Source: Micromonospora sp. WMMD1155
GTDB lineage: Bacteria; Actinomycetota; Actinomycetes; Mycobacteriales; Micromonosporaceae
Assembly (NCBI RefSeq): GCF_029581275.1
Contig: NZ_CP120742.1
Span: forward strand, 6,324,501 to 6,388,500
Direction: 5' to 3'
Length of the DNA stretch: 64,000 nucleotides
Position numbers and translations under genes: made by a program. Below, in pieces: positions 1-8,767 of this stretch (positions within the stretch are counted from its first letter, which is position 1; each line of letters starts with the position of its first letter). The notes under the pieces are model-generated. The model saw nothing but the letters and a program-made list of their open reading frames with translations. It searched no databases and was not told the origin of the DNA.

Positions 1-13
1 GGGGAGCGGCGCG

Positions 14-988
14 GTGCTTCCTGACCCGAACAGCCTGTACGGTCCGCTGGACCCGGCCCCGGACGCGGGCTATGTGAATGCGCCGCCGCGGATGGGGTTC
101 TTCACCGACACCAGCGTCTGCATCGGGTGCAAGGCGTGTGAGGTGGCCTGTAAGGAGTGGAACGGGGTGCCGGAGAGCGGGTTGGACCTGCTCGGCATGT
201 CGTACGACAACACCGGCGCGTTGACGGCGAACTCCTGGCGGCACGTGGCGTTCGTCGAGCAGCCCCGCCCGGCCGGGCAGCACCCGCCGTCGGCGGACGT
301 GCTCGGCGAGCCGGTGAACGCCGGCGGGCAGCGGTCGGTGGACGCGGGCTCAACACCGCAGTTCCTTGGGATGCCGGGTGCGCAGCCGCCGGGTCGGGGC
401 ACCGGTGTCGAGGGTCGGACGGATTTCCGGTGGTTGATGATGTCCGACGTGTGCAAGCACTGCACTCATGCGGCGTGTCTGGACGTGTGTCCGACGGGGT
501 CGTTGTTCCGGACGGAGTTCGGGACGGTGGTGGTGCAGGAGGACATCTGCAACGGGTGTGGGTACTGCATCTCGGCGTGTCCGTACGGGGTGATCGATCA
601 GCGTAAGGGTGATGGTCGGGCGTGGAAGTGCACGTTGTGCTACGACCGGCTCGGTGCGGGGATGACTCCGGCGTGCGCGCAGGCGTGTCCGACGGAGTCG
701 ATCCAGTACGGGCCGCTTGACGAGCTGCGGGAGCGGGCCGCCGCGCGGGTGGCGACGTTGCGGGGGCGGGGGGTGTCCGAGGCGCGGTTGTACGGGCACG
801 ACCCGGACGACGGCGTCGGCGGCGACGGGGCGTTCTTCCTGCTGTTGGACGAGCCCGAGGTGTACGGGCTGCCACCCGACCCGGTCGTGACCACCCGCGA
901 CCTGCCGAAGATGTGGAGACGCGCCGGCCTCGCGGCCCTCGCGATGGCGGCGGCCACCGTCGCCGCGTTCGTCGGAGGTTCCTCGTGA
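14..988 (+). CDS. fdhB: Formate dehydrogenase iron-sulfur (beta) subunit
   Basis: A 324-residue ferredoxin-like electron-transfer subunit that would carry electrons from formate oxidation to the membrane subunit. Cysteines form four [4Fe-4S]-type groups: CIGCKACEVAC near residues 36-46, CKHCTHAACLDVCP near 147-160, CNGCGYCISACP near 179-190, and CTLC...CAQACP near 206-226. A hydrophobic C-terminal segment (about 300-324) looks like the single membrane anchor of FdhO/HybA-type beta subunits. The GTG start at 14 follows a GGGGAG Shine-Dalgarno. The stop overlaps the next gene start by 3 nt, so the two are coupled. The catalytic subunit is expected left of the window. Related DmsB/HybA-like subunits are possible alternatives, but the selenocysteine genes next door favour formate dehydrogenase. 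Confidence 0.85.
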   Translation: MLPDPNSLYGPLDPAPDAGYVNAPPRMGFFTDTSVCIGCKACEVACKEWNGVPESGLDLLGMSYDNTGALTANSWRHVAFVEQPRPAGQHPPSADVLGEPVNAGGQRSVDAGSTPQFLGMPGAQPPGRGTGVEGRTDFRWLMMSDVCKHCTHAACLDVCPTGSLFRTEFGTVVVQEDICNGCGYCISACPYGVIDQRKGDGRAWKCTLCYDRLGAGMTPACAQACPTESIQYGPLDELRERAAARVATLRGRGVSEARLYGHDPDDGVGGDGAFFLLLDEPEVYGLPPDPVVTTRDLPKMWRRAGLAALAMAAATVAAFVGGSS

Positions 989-2226
989 GTCCGCAGCGCC
1001 CCGAGGTGGGTGACCTGTTCCGCCGCTTCCGCGACCGGCTGGCCGCCGAGGCTTCCGCCCGACCGGGCGTCTCGGCGCGGCCGGAGATCGGGGCCGACGG
1101 CGCGCCGACGGGAGCCGACGACCACCGTCCGCACGCGACGACCTCGCAGCACGCGACCACCCCGCCGCAGGAGATCGCCACGCGGCACCGGGCTGCCCGG
1201 CCGCAGGAGACCTCCACCGACCAGCCCGGTCGACGGGCGGGCCGCCGACGCGGCGGACGCGGCGGCGAGGAGGTACGGGTTCCGGAGGCCGAGTTCACGT
1301 CGTACTACGGTCGTCCGATCCTCAAGGGGCCGGTCTGGAAGTGGGACATCGCCGCGTACCTGTTCACCGGTGGCCTGGCGGCCGGCTCGTCGCTGCTCGC
1401 GGCCGGTGGGCAGCTCACCGGGCGGCCGGCGCTGCGTCGCGCCGGTCGGGTCACCGCGCTGGCCGCCGTCAGCGCCAGCGCCGTCTTCCTCGTCAAGGAC
1501 CTGGGCCGACCGGCCCGGTTCCACCACATGCTGCGGGTGGCCAAGCCGACCTCGCCGATGTCGATGGGCACCTGGATCCTGACCGCGTACGGGCCCGCCG
1601 CCGGTGTCGCCGCGGTCGCCGAGGCAGCCGGTGTGTTGCCGCGCCACGGCCTGCTCGGGCTGGCCGCGAAGGCGCTGCCGCCGGTCGGGCACGCCGCTGG
1701 GCTGCTCGCCGCGGGCACCGCGCCCGTGCTGGCCACGTACACCGGGGTGTTGCTGGCCGACACGGCGGTGCCGTCGTGGCACGAGGCGTACCCCGAACTG
1801 CCGGTCATCTTCGCGGGCAGCGCGTTGGCCAGCGGCGCCGCCGTGGGTCTGCTCGCCGCGCCGCCGGCCCAGACCGGGCCGGCGGCGCGGATGGCGGTGG
1901 CCGGAGCGGCCCTGGAGCTGTACGGCGCGCACCGGGTGGAGACGCGTCTCGGTCTGCTCAGCGAGCCCTACCGCCTGGGCCGCCCCGGTCGGCTGCTGCG
2001 CGCCGGTCGGCTGCTCACCGCGGGAGGCGTCGCCGGTGCGCTGCTCGGCCGGCGTAGTCGGGTGGTCAGCGGGTTGTCCGGTGTGGCGTTGCTGGCCGCC
2101 TCGCTGGCGACCCGGTTCGGCATCTTCTACGGCGGCGTCGCGTCGGCCCGCGACCCCCGGTACACGGTGGTGCCACAACGCGAGCGGGTGGAAGCCCGTC
2201 GGACCGACGGCGGAAGTTCCACCTGA
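985..2226 (+). CDS. NrfD/PsrC-type membrane subunit (formate dehydrogenase gamma-like)
   Basis: Polytopic membrane protein of 413 residues that probably takes electrons from the upstream iron-sulfur protein and passes them to quinone. The first 100 or so residues are hydrophilic and rich in Arg, Pro and His. After that come about eight hydrophobic segments, beginning near WKWDIAAYLFTGG, with the conserved patch TSPMSMGTWILTAYG, as in the NrfD family. The GTG at 985 overlaps the fdhB stop (GTGA), which is why it is preferred to an ATG 72 nt upstream inside fdhB. This family uses no haem and differs from the cytochrome b556-type FdhI subunit. Its exact partner cannot be proved from sequence alone. 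Confidence 0.8.
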   Translation: MSPQRPEVGDLFRRFRDRLAAEASARPGVSARPEIGADGAPTGADDHRPHATTSQHATTPPQEIATRHRAARPQETSTDQPGRRAGRRRGGRGGEEVRVPEAEFTSYYGRPILKGPVWKWDIAAYLFTGGLAAGSSLLAAGGQLTGRPALRRAGRVTALAAVSASAVFLVKDLGRPARFHHMLRVAKPTSPMSMGTWILTAYGPAAGVAAVAEAAGVLPRHGLLGLAAKALPPVGHAAGLLAAGTAPVLATYTGVLLADTAVPSWHEAYPELPVIFAGSALASGAAVGLLAAPPAQTGPAARMAVAGAALELYGAHRVETRLGLLSEPYRLGRPGRLLRAGRLLTAGGVAGALLGRRSRVVSGLSGVALLAASLATRFGIFYGGVASARDPRYTVVPQRERVEARRTDGGSST

Positions 2227-2264
2227 CCGGGCGGCCCTGCCCGTGCTGTGATCGAATGTCCGGT

Positions 2265-2360
2265 GGAGGCGTTCAGGCGGCTGGTGCCCCTCCCGGTCTT
2301 CAAAACCGGTGTGGTCCGGGACCCGGGCCAGGCGGGTTCGATTCCCGTCCGTCTCCGCCA
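2265..2360 (+). tRNA. selC: tRNA-Sec (anticodon UCA)
   Basis: The cloverleaf has anticodon loop CTTCAAA at 2298-2304, giving anticodon TCA at 2300-2302, closed by CCGGT/ACCGG. A long variable arm, T-arm GCGGGTTCGATTCCCGTC, an acceptor beginning GGAGGCG and ending CGTCTCCG, and an encoded CCA at 2358-2360 are all visible. The 96-nt length and UCA anticodon identify the selenocysteine tRNA that decodes in-frame UGA. It lies between the formate dehydrogenase subunits and selA. Confidence 0.93.
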
Positions 2361-2382
2361 AACCAGTGCAGGAGATGACGCG

Positions 2383-3687
2383 ATGGGCGACGGGCCGACG
2401 GACCCGCGACGGCGGGTGCCCCGCACCGACACGCTGCTCGCCGATCCTCGGCTGGCCGCCGCCAGCGCGACGCTCGGTCGGGAACGGGTCAAGGCGGTCG
2501 TCGCCCACGCCCAGGAGCGGGCCCGCCGGGGCGAGCTGCACCCCGACGAGGTACGCGACGCGGCGGTCGCCGCGCTGCCCGCGGCCGGGCCCCGGGTGGT
2601 GCTCAACGCGACGGGGGTCGTGCTGCACACCAACCTGGGCCGGGCGCCGCTGTCCGCCGCCGCGGTCTCCGCGGTGGTCGCCGCCGCCGGGCACACCGAT
2701 GTGGAGTTGGACCTGGGCACCGGGCGGCGGGCCCGTCGGGGCCGGGACGCCCTCGACGCACTGGCGGCCGCTGTGCCCGACGCGGGCGCCGTGCACGTGG
2801 TCAACAACGGCGCCGCCGCGCTGGTGCTGGCCGCCACCGCGTTGGCCGCCGGTCGGGAGATCGTCGTCAGCCGGGGTGAGCTGGTCGAGATCGGCGACGG
2901 TTTCCGCCTGCCCGACCTGTTGGAGAGCACCGGCGCGCGGCTGCGGGAGGTGGGCACCACCAACCGCACCACGCTCGCCGACTACGCCGCGGCGCTCGGC
3001 CCGCAGACCGGCTTCGTGCTCAAGGTGCACCCGTCGAACTTCCAGGTCACCGGCTTCACCTCGGCGACCCCGGTGCGACGACTGGCCACTCTGGGCGTGC
3101 CGGTGGTCGCCGACATCGGCTCCGGTCTGCTCACCCCCGATCCGTTGCTGCCCGACGAACCCGACGCGACCACCACCCTGCGCGCCGGGGCCGCGCTGGT
3201 CACGGCCAGCGGCGACAAGCTGCTCGGCGGCCCGCAGGCGGGCCTGCTGTTCGGTGACGTCGAGCTGGTCGAGAAGCTGCGCCGGCACCCGCTGGCCCGG
3301 GCCTTGCGGGTGGACAAGCTCACCCTGGCCGCGTTGGCCGCGACAGTGCACCAACCGGACACGCCGACCCGGGCGGCGCTGCACGCCGACCCGGGCGCGC
3401 TCCGCAGCCGGGTGGAGCGGCTGCGCGACCGACTCGGCGCGGACGGCCGCAAGGCGGAGGTGGTGCCGACCGTCGCGGTGGTCGGTGGCGGCGGGGCACC
3501 GGGCGTGGAGCTGGACTCGTGGGCGCTGAGCCTGCCCGAACGGTACGCGGGGCCGCTGCGCACCGGCGAGCACCCGGTGCTCGGGCGGGTGGTCCGGGGT
3601 CGGCTCCTGCTGGACCTGCGCTGCGTGCCGGTCGAGGCCGACGACGCCGTCCGGGCGGCCGTGCTGCGCGTAACCGGGGACGACTGA
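2383..3687 (+). CDS. selA: L-seryl-tRNA(Sec) selenium transferase
   Basis: PLP enzyme of 434 residues that converts seryl-tRNA-Sec to selenocysteinyl-tRNA-Sec using selenophosphate. Family landmarks are LNATGVVLHTNLGRAPLS (about 74-91), HVVNNGAAALVL (138-149), ELVEIGDGFRLPDLL (166-180), ADIGSG (243-248) and the PLP-lysine motif SGDKLLGGPQAG with Lys at about 279. ATG 2383 follows GGAG at 2371-2374 and lies 22 nt after the tRNA-Sec CCA end. An in-frame start further upstream would run through the tRNA gene and is rejected. Length is a little short of the roughly 460 residues of the E. coli enzyme. It is probably co-transcribed with selB, which starts 2 nt after the stop. Confidence 0.95.
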   Translation: MGDGPTDPRRRVPRTDTLLADPRLAAASATLGRERVKAVVAHAQERARRGELHPDEVRDAAVAALPAAGPRVVLNATGVVLHTNLGRAPLSAAAVSAVVAAAGHTDVELDLGTGRRARRGRDALDALAAAVPDAGAVHVVNNGAAALVLAATALAAGREIVVSRGELVEIGDGFRLPDLLESTGARLREVGTTNRTTLADYAAALGPQTGFVLKVHPSNFQVTGFTSATPVRRLATLGVPVVADIGSGLLTPDPLLPDEPDATTTLRAGAALVTASGDKLLGGPQAGLLFGDVELVEKLRRHPLARALRVDKLTLAALAATVHQPDTPTRAALHADPGALRSRVERLRDRLGADGRKAEVVPTVAVVGGGGAPGVELDSWALSLPERYAGPLRTGEHPVLGRVVRGRLLLDLRCVPVEADDAVRAAVLRVTGDD

Positions 3688-3689
3688 GC

Positions 3690-5444
3690 GTGTTCGTCGT
3701 CGCCACCGCCGGGCACGTCGACCACGGCAAGTCGACACTGGTCCGGGCGTTGACCGGGATGGAACCCGACCGGTGGGCCGAGGAACGCCGCCGGGGCATG
3801 ACGATCGACCTGGGCTTCGCCTGGACGACGCTGCCGTCCGGTGGCACTGTCGCCTTCGTCGACGTGCCGGGGCACGAACGGTTCGTGCCGAACATGCTCG
3901 CCGGTGTCGGCCCGGTACCGGCGGCGCTGATCGTGGTGGCCGCCGACGAGGGGTGGATGCCACAGTCCGCCGAGCACCTCGCCGCGCTCGACGCGCTCGG
4001 TGTCGCGTACGGCCTGCTGGCGGTGACCCGCGCCGACCTGGCCGACCCGGGGCCGGCCATCGCCCGCGCCCGGGACGAGATCGCGGCGACCAGCCTCGGC
4101 ACGGTGCCGGCGGTGGCCGTCAGTGGCCTGACCGGCGCGGGCCTGCCGGAGCTGCGTACCGCCCTGGACCGGCTCGCCGCCGGGGTGCCCGCCCCCGCGG
4201 TGGACGACCCGGTGCGTCTGTGGGTCGACCGCAGTTTCACCGTGCGGGGCAGCGGCACCGTGGTCACCGGCACCCTCGGCGGCGGACGGTTGCGGGTGGG
4301 CGACGAGTTGGAGCTGGCCGGTGCCGACGAACCGGTCCGGGTACGCGGCCTGCACGCCCTGGGGGAGGCCCGACCGGAGGTCACGGCGGTGGCCCGGGTG
4401 GCGGTCAACCTGCGCGGTACGCCCCGCGACCGCCTCGGCCGTGGCGACGCGCTGCTCACCCCGGGCCGGTTCCACCGCACCGACCTCGTCGACGTGCGGC
4501 TCACCGGCGATCCCGCGGCCGACCTACCGGCCACCCTCACCCTGCACGTCGGGTCGGCGGCGGTCCCGGTACGGGTCCGACCGCTCGGCCCGGACACCGT
4601 ACGGCTGCGGTTGGCCCGTCCGTTGCCGTTGCTGGTGGGCGACCGGGCGTTGCTGCGTGACCCGGGTCGGCACCACGTGACAGGTGGGGTACGGGTGCTG
4701 GACGTGGCGCCGCCACCGCTGTCCCGCCGGGGTGCCGCGGCGGCCCGCGCGCAGGTCCTCGCCGAGTTGGACGGCCGCCCCGACCTGGCCGGGGAGCTGC
4801 GCCGCCGCCGGTTGGTCCGGGTCGGCGCGTTGATCCGGATGGGGGTGCCGGTGCACGTAGCTCCGGTGGCCGGTGACTGGTTGGCCGACCCGGCGCACTG
4901 GCAGCGGCTCGGCGAGCAGCTGGCCGAGGAGGTCGCCCGCTACGCCCGGGAACACCCGTTGGAACCCGGGATCCCGGTGGACGCGCTGCGCCGGCGTCTC
5001 GCGCTGCCCGACCGGGTGCTGGTCGAGGCGCTGGTCCGGCCGCCGCTGCGGATCCACGCCGGGCGGGTCGGGGCGGCGGGCGTCGACGCGTTGCCGGAAC
5101 CGGTGGCCCGGGCCGTGCAGCGGGTCCGCGCCGAGTACGGCGACCGCCCGTTCCGGGCCCCCGAGGCGGACCGCCTCGTCGACCTGGGTCTGGGCCCCCG
5201 GGAGATCGGCGCCGCGGTGCGGGCCGGGGCCCTGCTGCGGCTCGCCGACAACGTGGTCCTGCTGCCCGACGCGCTCGACGGCGCGGTCCGGGTCCTGGCC
5301 GGGCTGCCGCAGCCGTTCACGCTCTCGGCGGCCCGGCAGGCGTTGGACACCACCCGTCGGGTGGCGGTGCCCCTGCTGGAGTTGCTGGACCGTCGCGGCG
5401 CGACCCGGCGACTGCCCGACGACGCCCGGATCGTCGTCACCTGA
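3690..5444 (+). CDS. selB: Selenocysteine-specific elongation factor SelB
   Basis: Specialised GTPase of 584 residues that delivers selenocysteinyl-tRNA to UGA codons marked by a SECIS hairpin. The N-terminus holds the G1 loop AGHVDHGKST (residues 7-16) and G3 DVPGHE (58-63). EF-Tu-like beta-barrel domains follow, with FTVRGSGTVVTGTL near 185. A long winged-helix C-terminal region (roughly 340-584) would bind the SECIS element. GTG 3690 comes 2 nt after the selA stop and starts directly on the conserved VVATAGHVDHGK region. Together with selC and selA this gives the decoding machinery; selD (selenophosphate synthetase) is not in the window. Confidence 0.95.
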   Translation: MFVVATAGHVDHGKSTLVRALTGMEPDRWAEERRRGMTIDLGFAWTTLPSGGTVAFVDVPGHERFVPNMLAGVGPVPAALIVVAADEGWMPQSAEHLAALDALGVAYGLLAVTRADLADPGPAIARARDEIAATSLGTVPAVAVSGLTGAGLPELRTALDRLAAGVPAPAVDDPVRLWVDRSFTVRGSGTVVTGTLGGGRLRVGDELELAGADEPVRVRGLHALGEARPEVTAVARVAVNLRGTPRDRLGRGDALLTPGRFHRTDLVDVRLTGDPAADLPATLTLHVGSAAVPVRVRPLGPDTVRLRLARPLPLLVGDRALLRDPGRHHVTGGVRVLDVAPPPLSRRGAAAARAQVLAELDGRPDLAGELRRRRLVRVGALIRMGVPVHVAPVAGDWLADPAHWQRLGEQLAEEVARYAREHPLEPGIPVDALRRRLALPDRVLVEALVRPPLRIHAGRVGAAGVDALPEPVARAVQRVRAEYGDRPFRAPEADRLVDLGLGPREIGAAVRAGALLRLADNVVLLPDALDGAVRVLAGLPQPFTLSAARQALDTTRRVAVPLLELLDRRGATRRLPDDARIVVT

Positions 5445-5487
5445 GCAACCGGCCCCGGGGTCGGCCGTGGTCGCCTACGGTGACGCC

Positions 5488-5685
5488 ATGGACCCTTCCG
5501 CGGTCTGGCGGGACCGGCAGCACCAGTGGCGGATCGAGGCGTACCGGGCACCGGACCTGCGCTTCGCCATCTACGCCACCAACGGGCCCACCGAGTCCGT
5601 GCCGCTGTGGCTGTTCGGGATGACGGCGTTGGCCCGGTGGCTGATGACCCACTCCATCTCGCTGGACGACCTGGAGGTCGACTGA
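5488..5685 (+). CDS. Small conserved hypothetical protein, 65 aa
   Basis: Soluble-looking protein of 65 residues with a Trp/Arg-rich N-terminal half and an acidic end (SLDDLEVD). ATG 5488 is chosen because it begins right after the selB region; the same frame is open far upstream only as an antisense-like shadow within selB. Codon use matches its neighbours. I do not recognise a characterised family. It sits 43 nt after selB and could be translated from the same transcript, but nothing ties it to selenium use. Confidence 0.55.
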   Translation: MDPSAVWRDRQHQWRIEAYRAPDLRFAIYATNGPTESVPLWLFGMTALARWLMTHSISLDDLEVD

Positions 5686-5760
5686 GCGGGTCGTAAACCG
5701 GGCCCGGAGTCGGCCGCGCTGCGGTTGAGTGACCTCAGGCGGCGGACACGGGGGTACGCG

Positions 5761-7038
5761 ATGGGCGGTCAGCTCGGGCAGTTGGCGCTGGTGGCCGTCC
5801 TCGTGCTGGTCAACGCGGCGCTCTCCGGCAGCGAGATGGCGCTGGTGACGTTGCGCGAGGGGCAGTTGCGGCGGCTGGGTCGGCGCAGCCGCTCCGGTGA
5901 CCGGTTGGTGCGGCTGTCCCGTGACCCGAACCGCTACCTGGCCACCATCCAGCTCGGCATCACCCTGGCGGGTTTCCTCGCCTCGGCGGCGGCCGCGGTG
6001 TCGCTGTCCGAGCCGCTGGTCGGCGTGCTGGGTTTCCTCGGCGGCGCGGCCCGCCCCGCCGCCGTGCTGCTGGTGACGGTGCTGTTGACGTTCGTCACGC
6101 TGGTGCTCGGCGAGTTGGCCCCGAAACGGCTGGCGATGCAGCGGGCGGAGCGGTGGGCGCTGGTGAGCGCCCGCCCACTGGACCTGCTCGCCCGCGTGTC
6201 CCGGCCGGCGGTGTGGCTGCTCAGTCGGGCCACCGACGCGGTCGTCCGGCTCGCCGGGGGTGACCCGCGGGCCAACCGGGAGGAGATGACCGAGGAGGAG
6301 TTGCGGGAGATGCTGGCCAGCCAGCGCGGGCTGTCCGCCCAGCAGCGGGAGATCCTGACCGGCGCGTTCGACATCGCCGGTCGTACGCTGCGCGAGATCC
6401 TGGTGGCCCGGCGGGAGGTGCTGACGCTGCCGGCCGACCTCGGGGCCGACGAGGGGGTTCGTCGGCTCGCCGCCGCCGGGCGCTCCCGTGCCCCGGTCAC
6501 CGGGCCCGGCGGGCTGGACGAGGTGCTCGGTGTGGTGCACATCCGGGACCTGGTGCGGGCCGGTGCCGCCCCGGTGGCCGAGCGGGTCCGGTCGCCGCTG
6601 CTGCTGCCGGTGACCCTGCCGGTCGCCGACGCGTTGCGTCAGCTACGGCAGAGACACCAGCAACTGGCCCTGGTGGTCGACGAGCACGGTGGCATCGACG
6701 GCATGGTCACCATGGAGGACCTACTGGCCGAGGTGGTCGGCGAGTTGTACGACGAGACGGACCGCGACGTGCACGGCGTCGTGCGGGAGTCGGACGGGTC
6801 CCTGCTGGTGCCCGGGGACTTCCCGCTGCACGACCTGCCCGACCTGGGGGTGCGGCTGAGTTTCCCGCTGTCCCGCGACTACACGACGGTGGCGGGGTTG
6901 GTGCTGGCCCGGCTGCGGCACCTGCCCGGTGAGCCGGGGGAGACGGTGCGTCTTCCCGGGTTGACCCTGGAGGTCGTGGAGGTCGCCGACCGGGCCGTTC
7001 GTCGGGTGCGGTTGCGGGGTTTCGTCAGCGACCGGTGA
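5761..7038 (+). CDS. CNNM/CorC-family membrane protein with CBS domains
   Basis: This 425-residue protein has the hemolysin C/CorC architecture: an N-terminal DUF21 membrane domain with about four hydrophobic segments (residues 1-175, beginning VLVNAALSGSEMALVTLRE), paired CBS domains (about 195-325, with the tell-tale VVDEHGGIDGMVTMEDLLAE), and a C-terminal CorC_HlyC domain ending at 425. Family members are Mg2+/Co2+ transporters or their regulators; the hemolysin name is historical. ATG 5761 is preferred over a TTG 36 nt upstream because GGGGG lies 8-12 nt before it. The gene stands alone on the + strand, and a GGTGAC/GTCACC hairpin at 7030-7043 spans its stop. Confidence 0.85.
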   Translation: MGGQLGQLALVAVLVLVNAALSGSEMALVTLREGQLRRLGRRSRSGDRLVRLSRDPNRYLATIQLGITLAGFLASAAAAVSLSEPLVGVLGFLGGAARPAAVLLVTVLLTFVTLVLGELAPKRLAMQRAERWALVSARPLDLLARVSRPAVWLLSRATDAVVRLAGGDPRANREEMTEEELREMLASQRGLSAQQREILTGAFDIAGRTLREILVARREVLTLPADLGADEGVRRLAAAGRSRAPVTGPGGLDEVLGVVHIRDLVRAGAAPVAERVRSPLLLPVTLPVADALRQLRQRHQQLALVVDEHGGIDGMVTMEDLLAEVVGELYDETDRDVHGVVRESDGSLLVPGDFPLHDLPDLGVRLSFPLSRDYTTVAGLVLARLRHLPGEPGETVRLPGLTLEVVEVADRAVRRVRLRGFVSDR

Positions 7039-7111
7039 CTTGTCACCCGACCAGGGGACACAAGCCGCGAATCAGGGCGAAAGCCGATCGTGCCGGGCTA
7101 GCGTGCGACAC

Positions 7112-7297
7112 GTGAAGGACCGAGGGTTGCGTACGTTCGTCACGGTGCTGGCCGGCCTCGCGGTGATCTACTTCGGTAGCGCCGGCCGCAGCCCCGAGGA
7201 GGGCCGTGGCATCTCCGGCGGCGTGGTCGTCCTCGCCCTGCTCGCCGCCCTGCTGGTGTGGCACCTGACCCGCCCCGGAGACAAGACGGTGAAGTGA
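7112..7297 (+). CDS. Small membrane protein, 61 aa
   Basis: Two hydrophobic stretches (about TFVTVLAGLAVIYF and GGVVVLALLAALLVW) separated by a short polar loop with SPEEG suggest a two-helix membrane protein. GTG 7112 is used; GTG 7103 would add three residues. A TAGCGT box at 7099-7104 lies immediately upstream, consistent with a nearly leaderless transcript. No family is recognised. It is convergent with the HhH-GPD gene, 4 nt away. Confidence 0.6.
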   Translation: MKDRGLRTFVTVLAGLAVIYFGSAGRSPEEGRGISGGVVVLALLAALLVWHLTRPGDKTVK

Positions 7298-7301
7298 GCG
7301 C

Positions 7302-7952
7302 TCAACGGGCGGCGACGCGGGTGACCTCGCCCGCCGACTCCTCGCCGAGCGCCACCCGGACCAGCGCCGAGGCGAGACGCCCGAAATCCGGTTCGTCGAC
7401 GAGCCCGGCCAACCGGTCCGGGGATCCCGGCAGACCCAACCGCTTCGCCCCGGCCAGGGCCCGACGGTCGGCGTACGGGCGCAGGTCCGACCAGACCGCC
7501 TGTGCTTCGCGCAGGTAGATGTCCGCGCCGGTCGGGCCGATGCCGGGGAACTCGGTGAGCCGCCGACGCAGCCCGACCGGGTCACCCTCGGCCTCGCGGT
7601 GCAGCCGCCGCAGGTCACCGTGCCAGCGGTCCAGGCACAGCCGGGCCCCGGTGCCGAGCATGGTGGCCGTCCGCTCGTCGTAGCGGCGGTAGTGGCCCCG
7701 GCCCAGCGCGTCGACGCGCTGCTGCCAACCGGCCGCCTCCATCGCCTGCGGGGTGCGATAGCCCGCCGCGAACAGCTCCCGCGCGGCGTCCACCGCCACG
7801 CACGCCCGGATCCGGGTGCTCAGCAGGGTGGTCAGCACCAGCAGCTGGTACAGCGGGCCGGGTCGGTCGGACAGCCGGATCCCGGCCTCCTCCGCGTACG
7901 TGCGGCCGCGCCGGTCCAGCAGGACCCGCACCACCGTTCGATCGTTGCCCAC
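7302..7952 (-). CDS. HhH-GPD superfamily DNA-repair-like endonuclease
   Basis: This 216-residue all-helical protein resembles endonuclease III/DNA glycosylases. The helix-hairpin-helix motif is FPGIGPTGADIYLRE (about 137-151), with the helical N-terminal part LYQLLVLTTLLSTRIRACVAV typical of the fold. The usual catalytic Lys of LPGVGxKTA is replaced (GPTGA), and no C-terminal [4Fe-4S] cysteine loop is present, so it is an atypical member. It may act on a different lesion or only bind DNA. ATG start at 7952. It stands alone on the minus strand. Confidence 0.7.
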   Translation of the reverse strand: MGNDRTVVRVLLDRRGRTYAEEAGIRLSDRPGPLYQLLVLTTLLSTRIRACVAVDAARELFAAGYRTPQAMEAAGWQQRVDALGRGHYRRYDERTATMLGTGARLCLDRWHGDLRRLHREAEGDPVGLRRRLTEFPGIGPTGADIYLREAQAVWSDLRPYADRRALAGAKRLGLPGSPDRLAGLVDEPDFGRLASALVRVALGEESAGEVTRVAAR

Positions 7953-8086
7953 GGCGAACGGTTACCCGGTTTGGCACCGGCTAGCCGTCCCGGCCGTACC
8001 CGAGGCCGGAATGCCCCCGGGGCGGGCGGGTATGCCGACGGTGGAGGCGGTCGATGCCGCCTGCCGTACCCGGAAGGGAGACACCC

Positions 8087-8290
8087 GTGACGAACCCGCA
8101 GCAGCAGGAACTCCGCCGCAACGCGCTGGGCGCGACCAGCCAGGACAACAAGGGCCCCGCCCCGGGCGGGCACCCGGCCAACCGTGGCACGTCGCGCGGC
8201 GACGCCGGTCGACCGGTGCCCAAGGGCCAGGTGTCGCCGTACGGCCCGGCCGGTGAACCCGTGGCCGAGGACGACAGCGACACCCGTTGA
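8087..8290 (+). CDS. Small hydrophilic hypothetical protein, 67 aa
   Basis: The 67-residue product is rich in Gly, Pro, Asn and Gln (TNPQQQELRRNALGATSQDN near the start, DDSDTR at the end) and looks intrinsically disordered. GTG 8087 follows a very good GGAAGGGAG ribosome site at 8072-8080. It is convergent and abuts the next gene with no gap. No function is assigned. Confidence 0.6.
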   Translation: MTNPQQQELRRNALGATSQDNKGPAPGGHPANRGTSRGDAGRPVPKGQVSPYGPAGEPVAEDDSDTR

Positions 8291-8767
8291 TCAGCGACCG
8301 CGACCGGACGGCCGCCGCAGCCTGTTCCAGGTGGCGGCGGCCGTCAGTCCGTACGCGAGGTGCGGGATGATGTCGGAGATCCAGTCGGAGCGCCGCCAGG
8401 TGCGCGGGTCACTGATCCCCAGCGCGGTGATCGACCCGTCCGTCATCGTCATCACACCGGCGCCGAGCAGACCGGTCGCCACCGGCAGGGGTTGCCGCCG
8501 GTCGCCCGCGTAGAGCGCGAACGCGACACCCGCGGCGATGCCCAGCCCGTAACCGATCAGGGGCCCGAGGCCGGAGCGGCGGTTGGCCCTCCGGTCCCCG
8601 GACCCCAGATCCACGTGGGCGATGCCGGCCAGCTTGTCGACGGTCTCCTGCGGCACGTCGCTCTCCGGACGCCCCCGAAGTGCCATGTCGAGGTAGCTCA
8701 CCACGTTCAACGCGGTGCTCCCGACGGCGCCCGCGATGGCGCCGTCGGCCACGTCGACCCTTCTCAC
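8291..8767 (-). CDS. Conserved membrane protein, 158 aa
   Basis: The protein has several weakly hydrophobic helices (GAIAGAVGSTALNVVSYL, GPLIGYGLGIAAGVAFALYA, PVATGLLGAGVMTMT, PHLAYGLTAAATW) and a middle loop DLGSGDRRANRRSGLG. This pattern occurs in uncharacterised actinobacterial membrane proteins. Start ATG 8767 overlaps the stop of the upstream 70-residue gene (ATGA type), so the two form a translationally coupled pair. Confidence 0.65.
   Translation of the reverse strand: MRRVDVADGAIAGAVGSTALNVVSYLDMALRGRPESDVPQETVDKLAGIAHVDLGSGDRRANRRSGLGPLIGYGLGIAAGVAFALYAGDRRQPLPVATGLLGAGVMTMTDGSITALGISDPRTWRRSDWISDIIPHLAYGLTAAATWNRLRRPSGRGR

Noticed and set aside
2248..2382. An N-terminal extension of selA through the tRNA-Sec gene
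   Set aside because: A tRNA occupies this stretch and ATG 2383 has its own ribosome site.
640..3963. A very long minus-strand open frame opposite the fdh and sel genes
   Set aside because: It is Arg/Gly/Pro-rich low-information sequence antisense to selA and the membrane subunit, a usual by-product of high GC.
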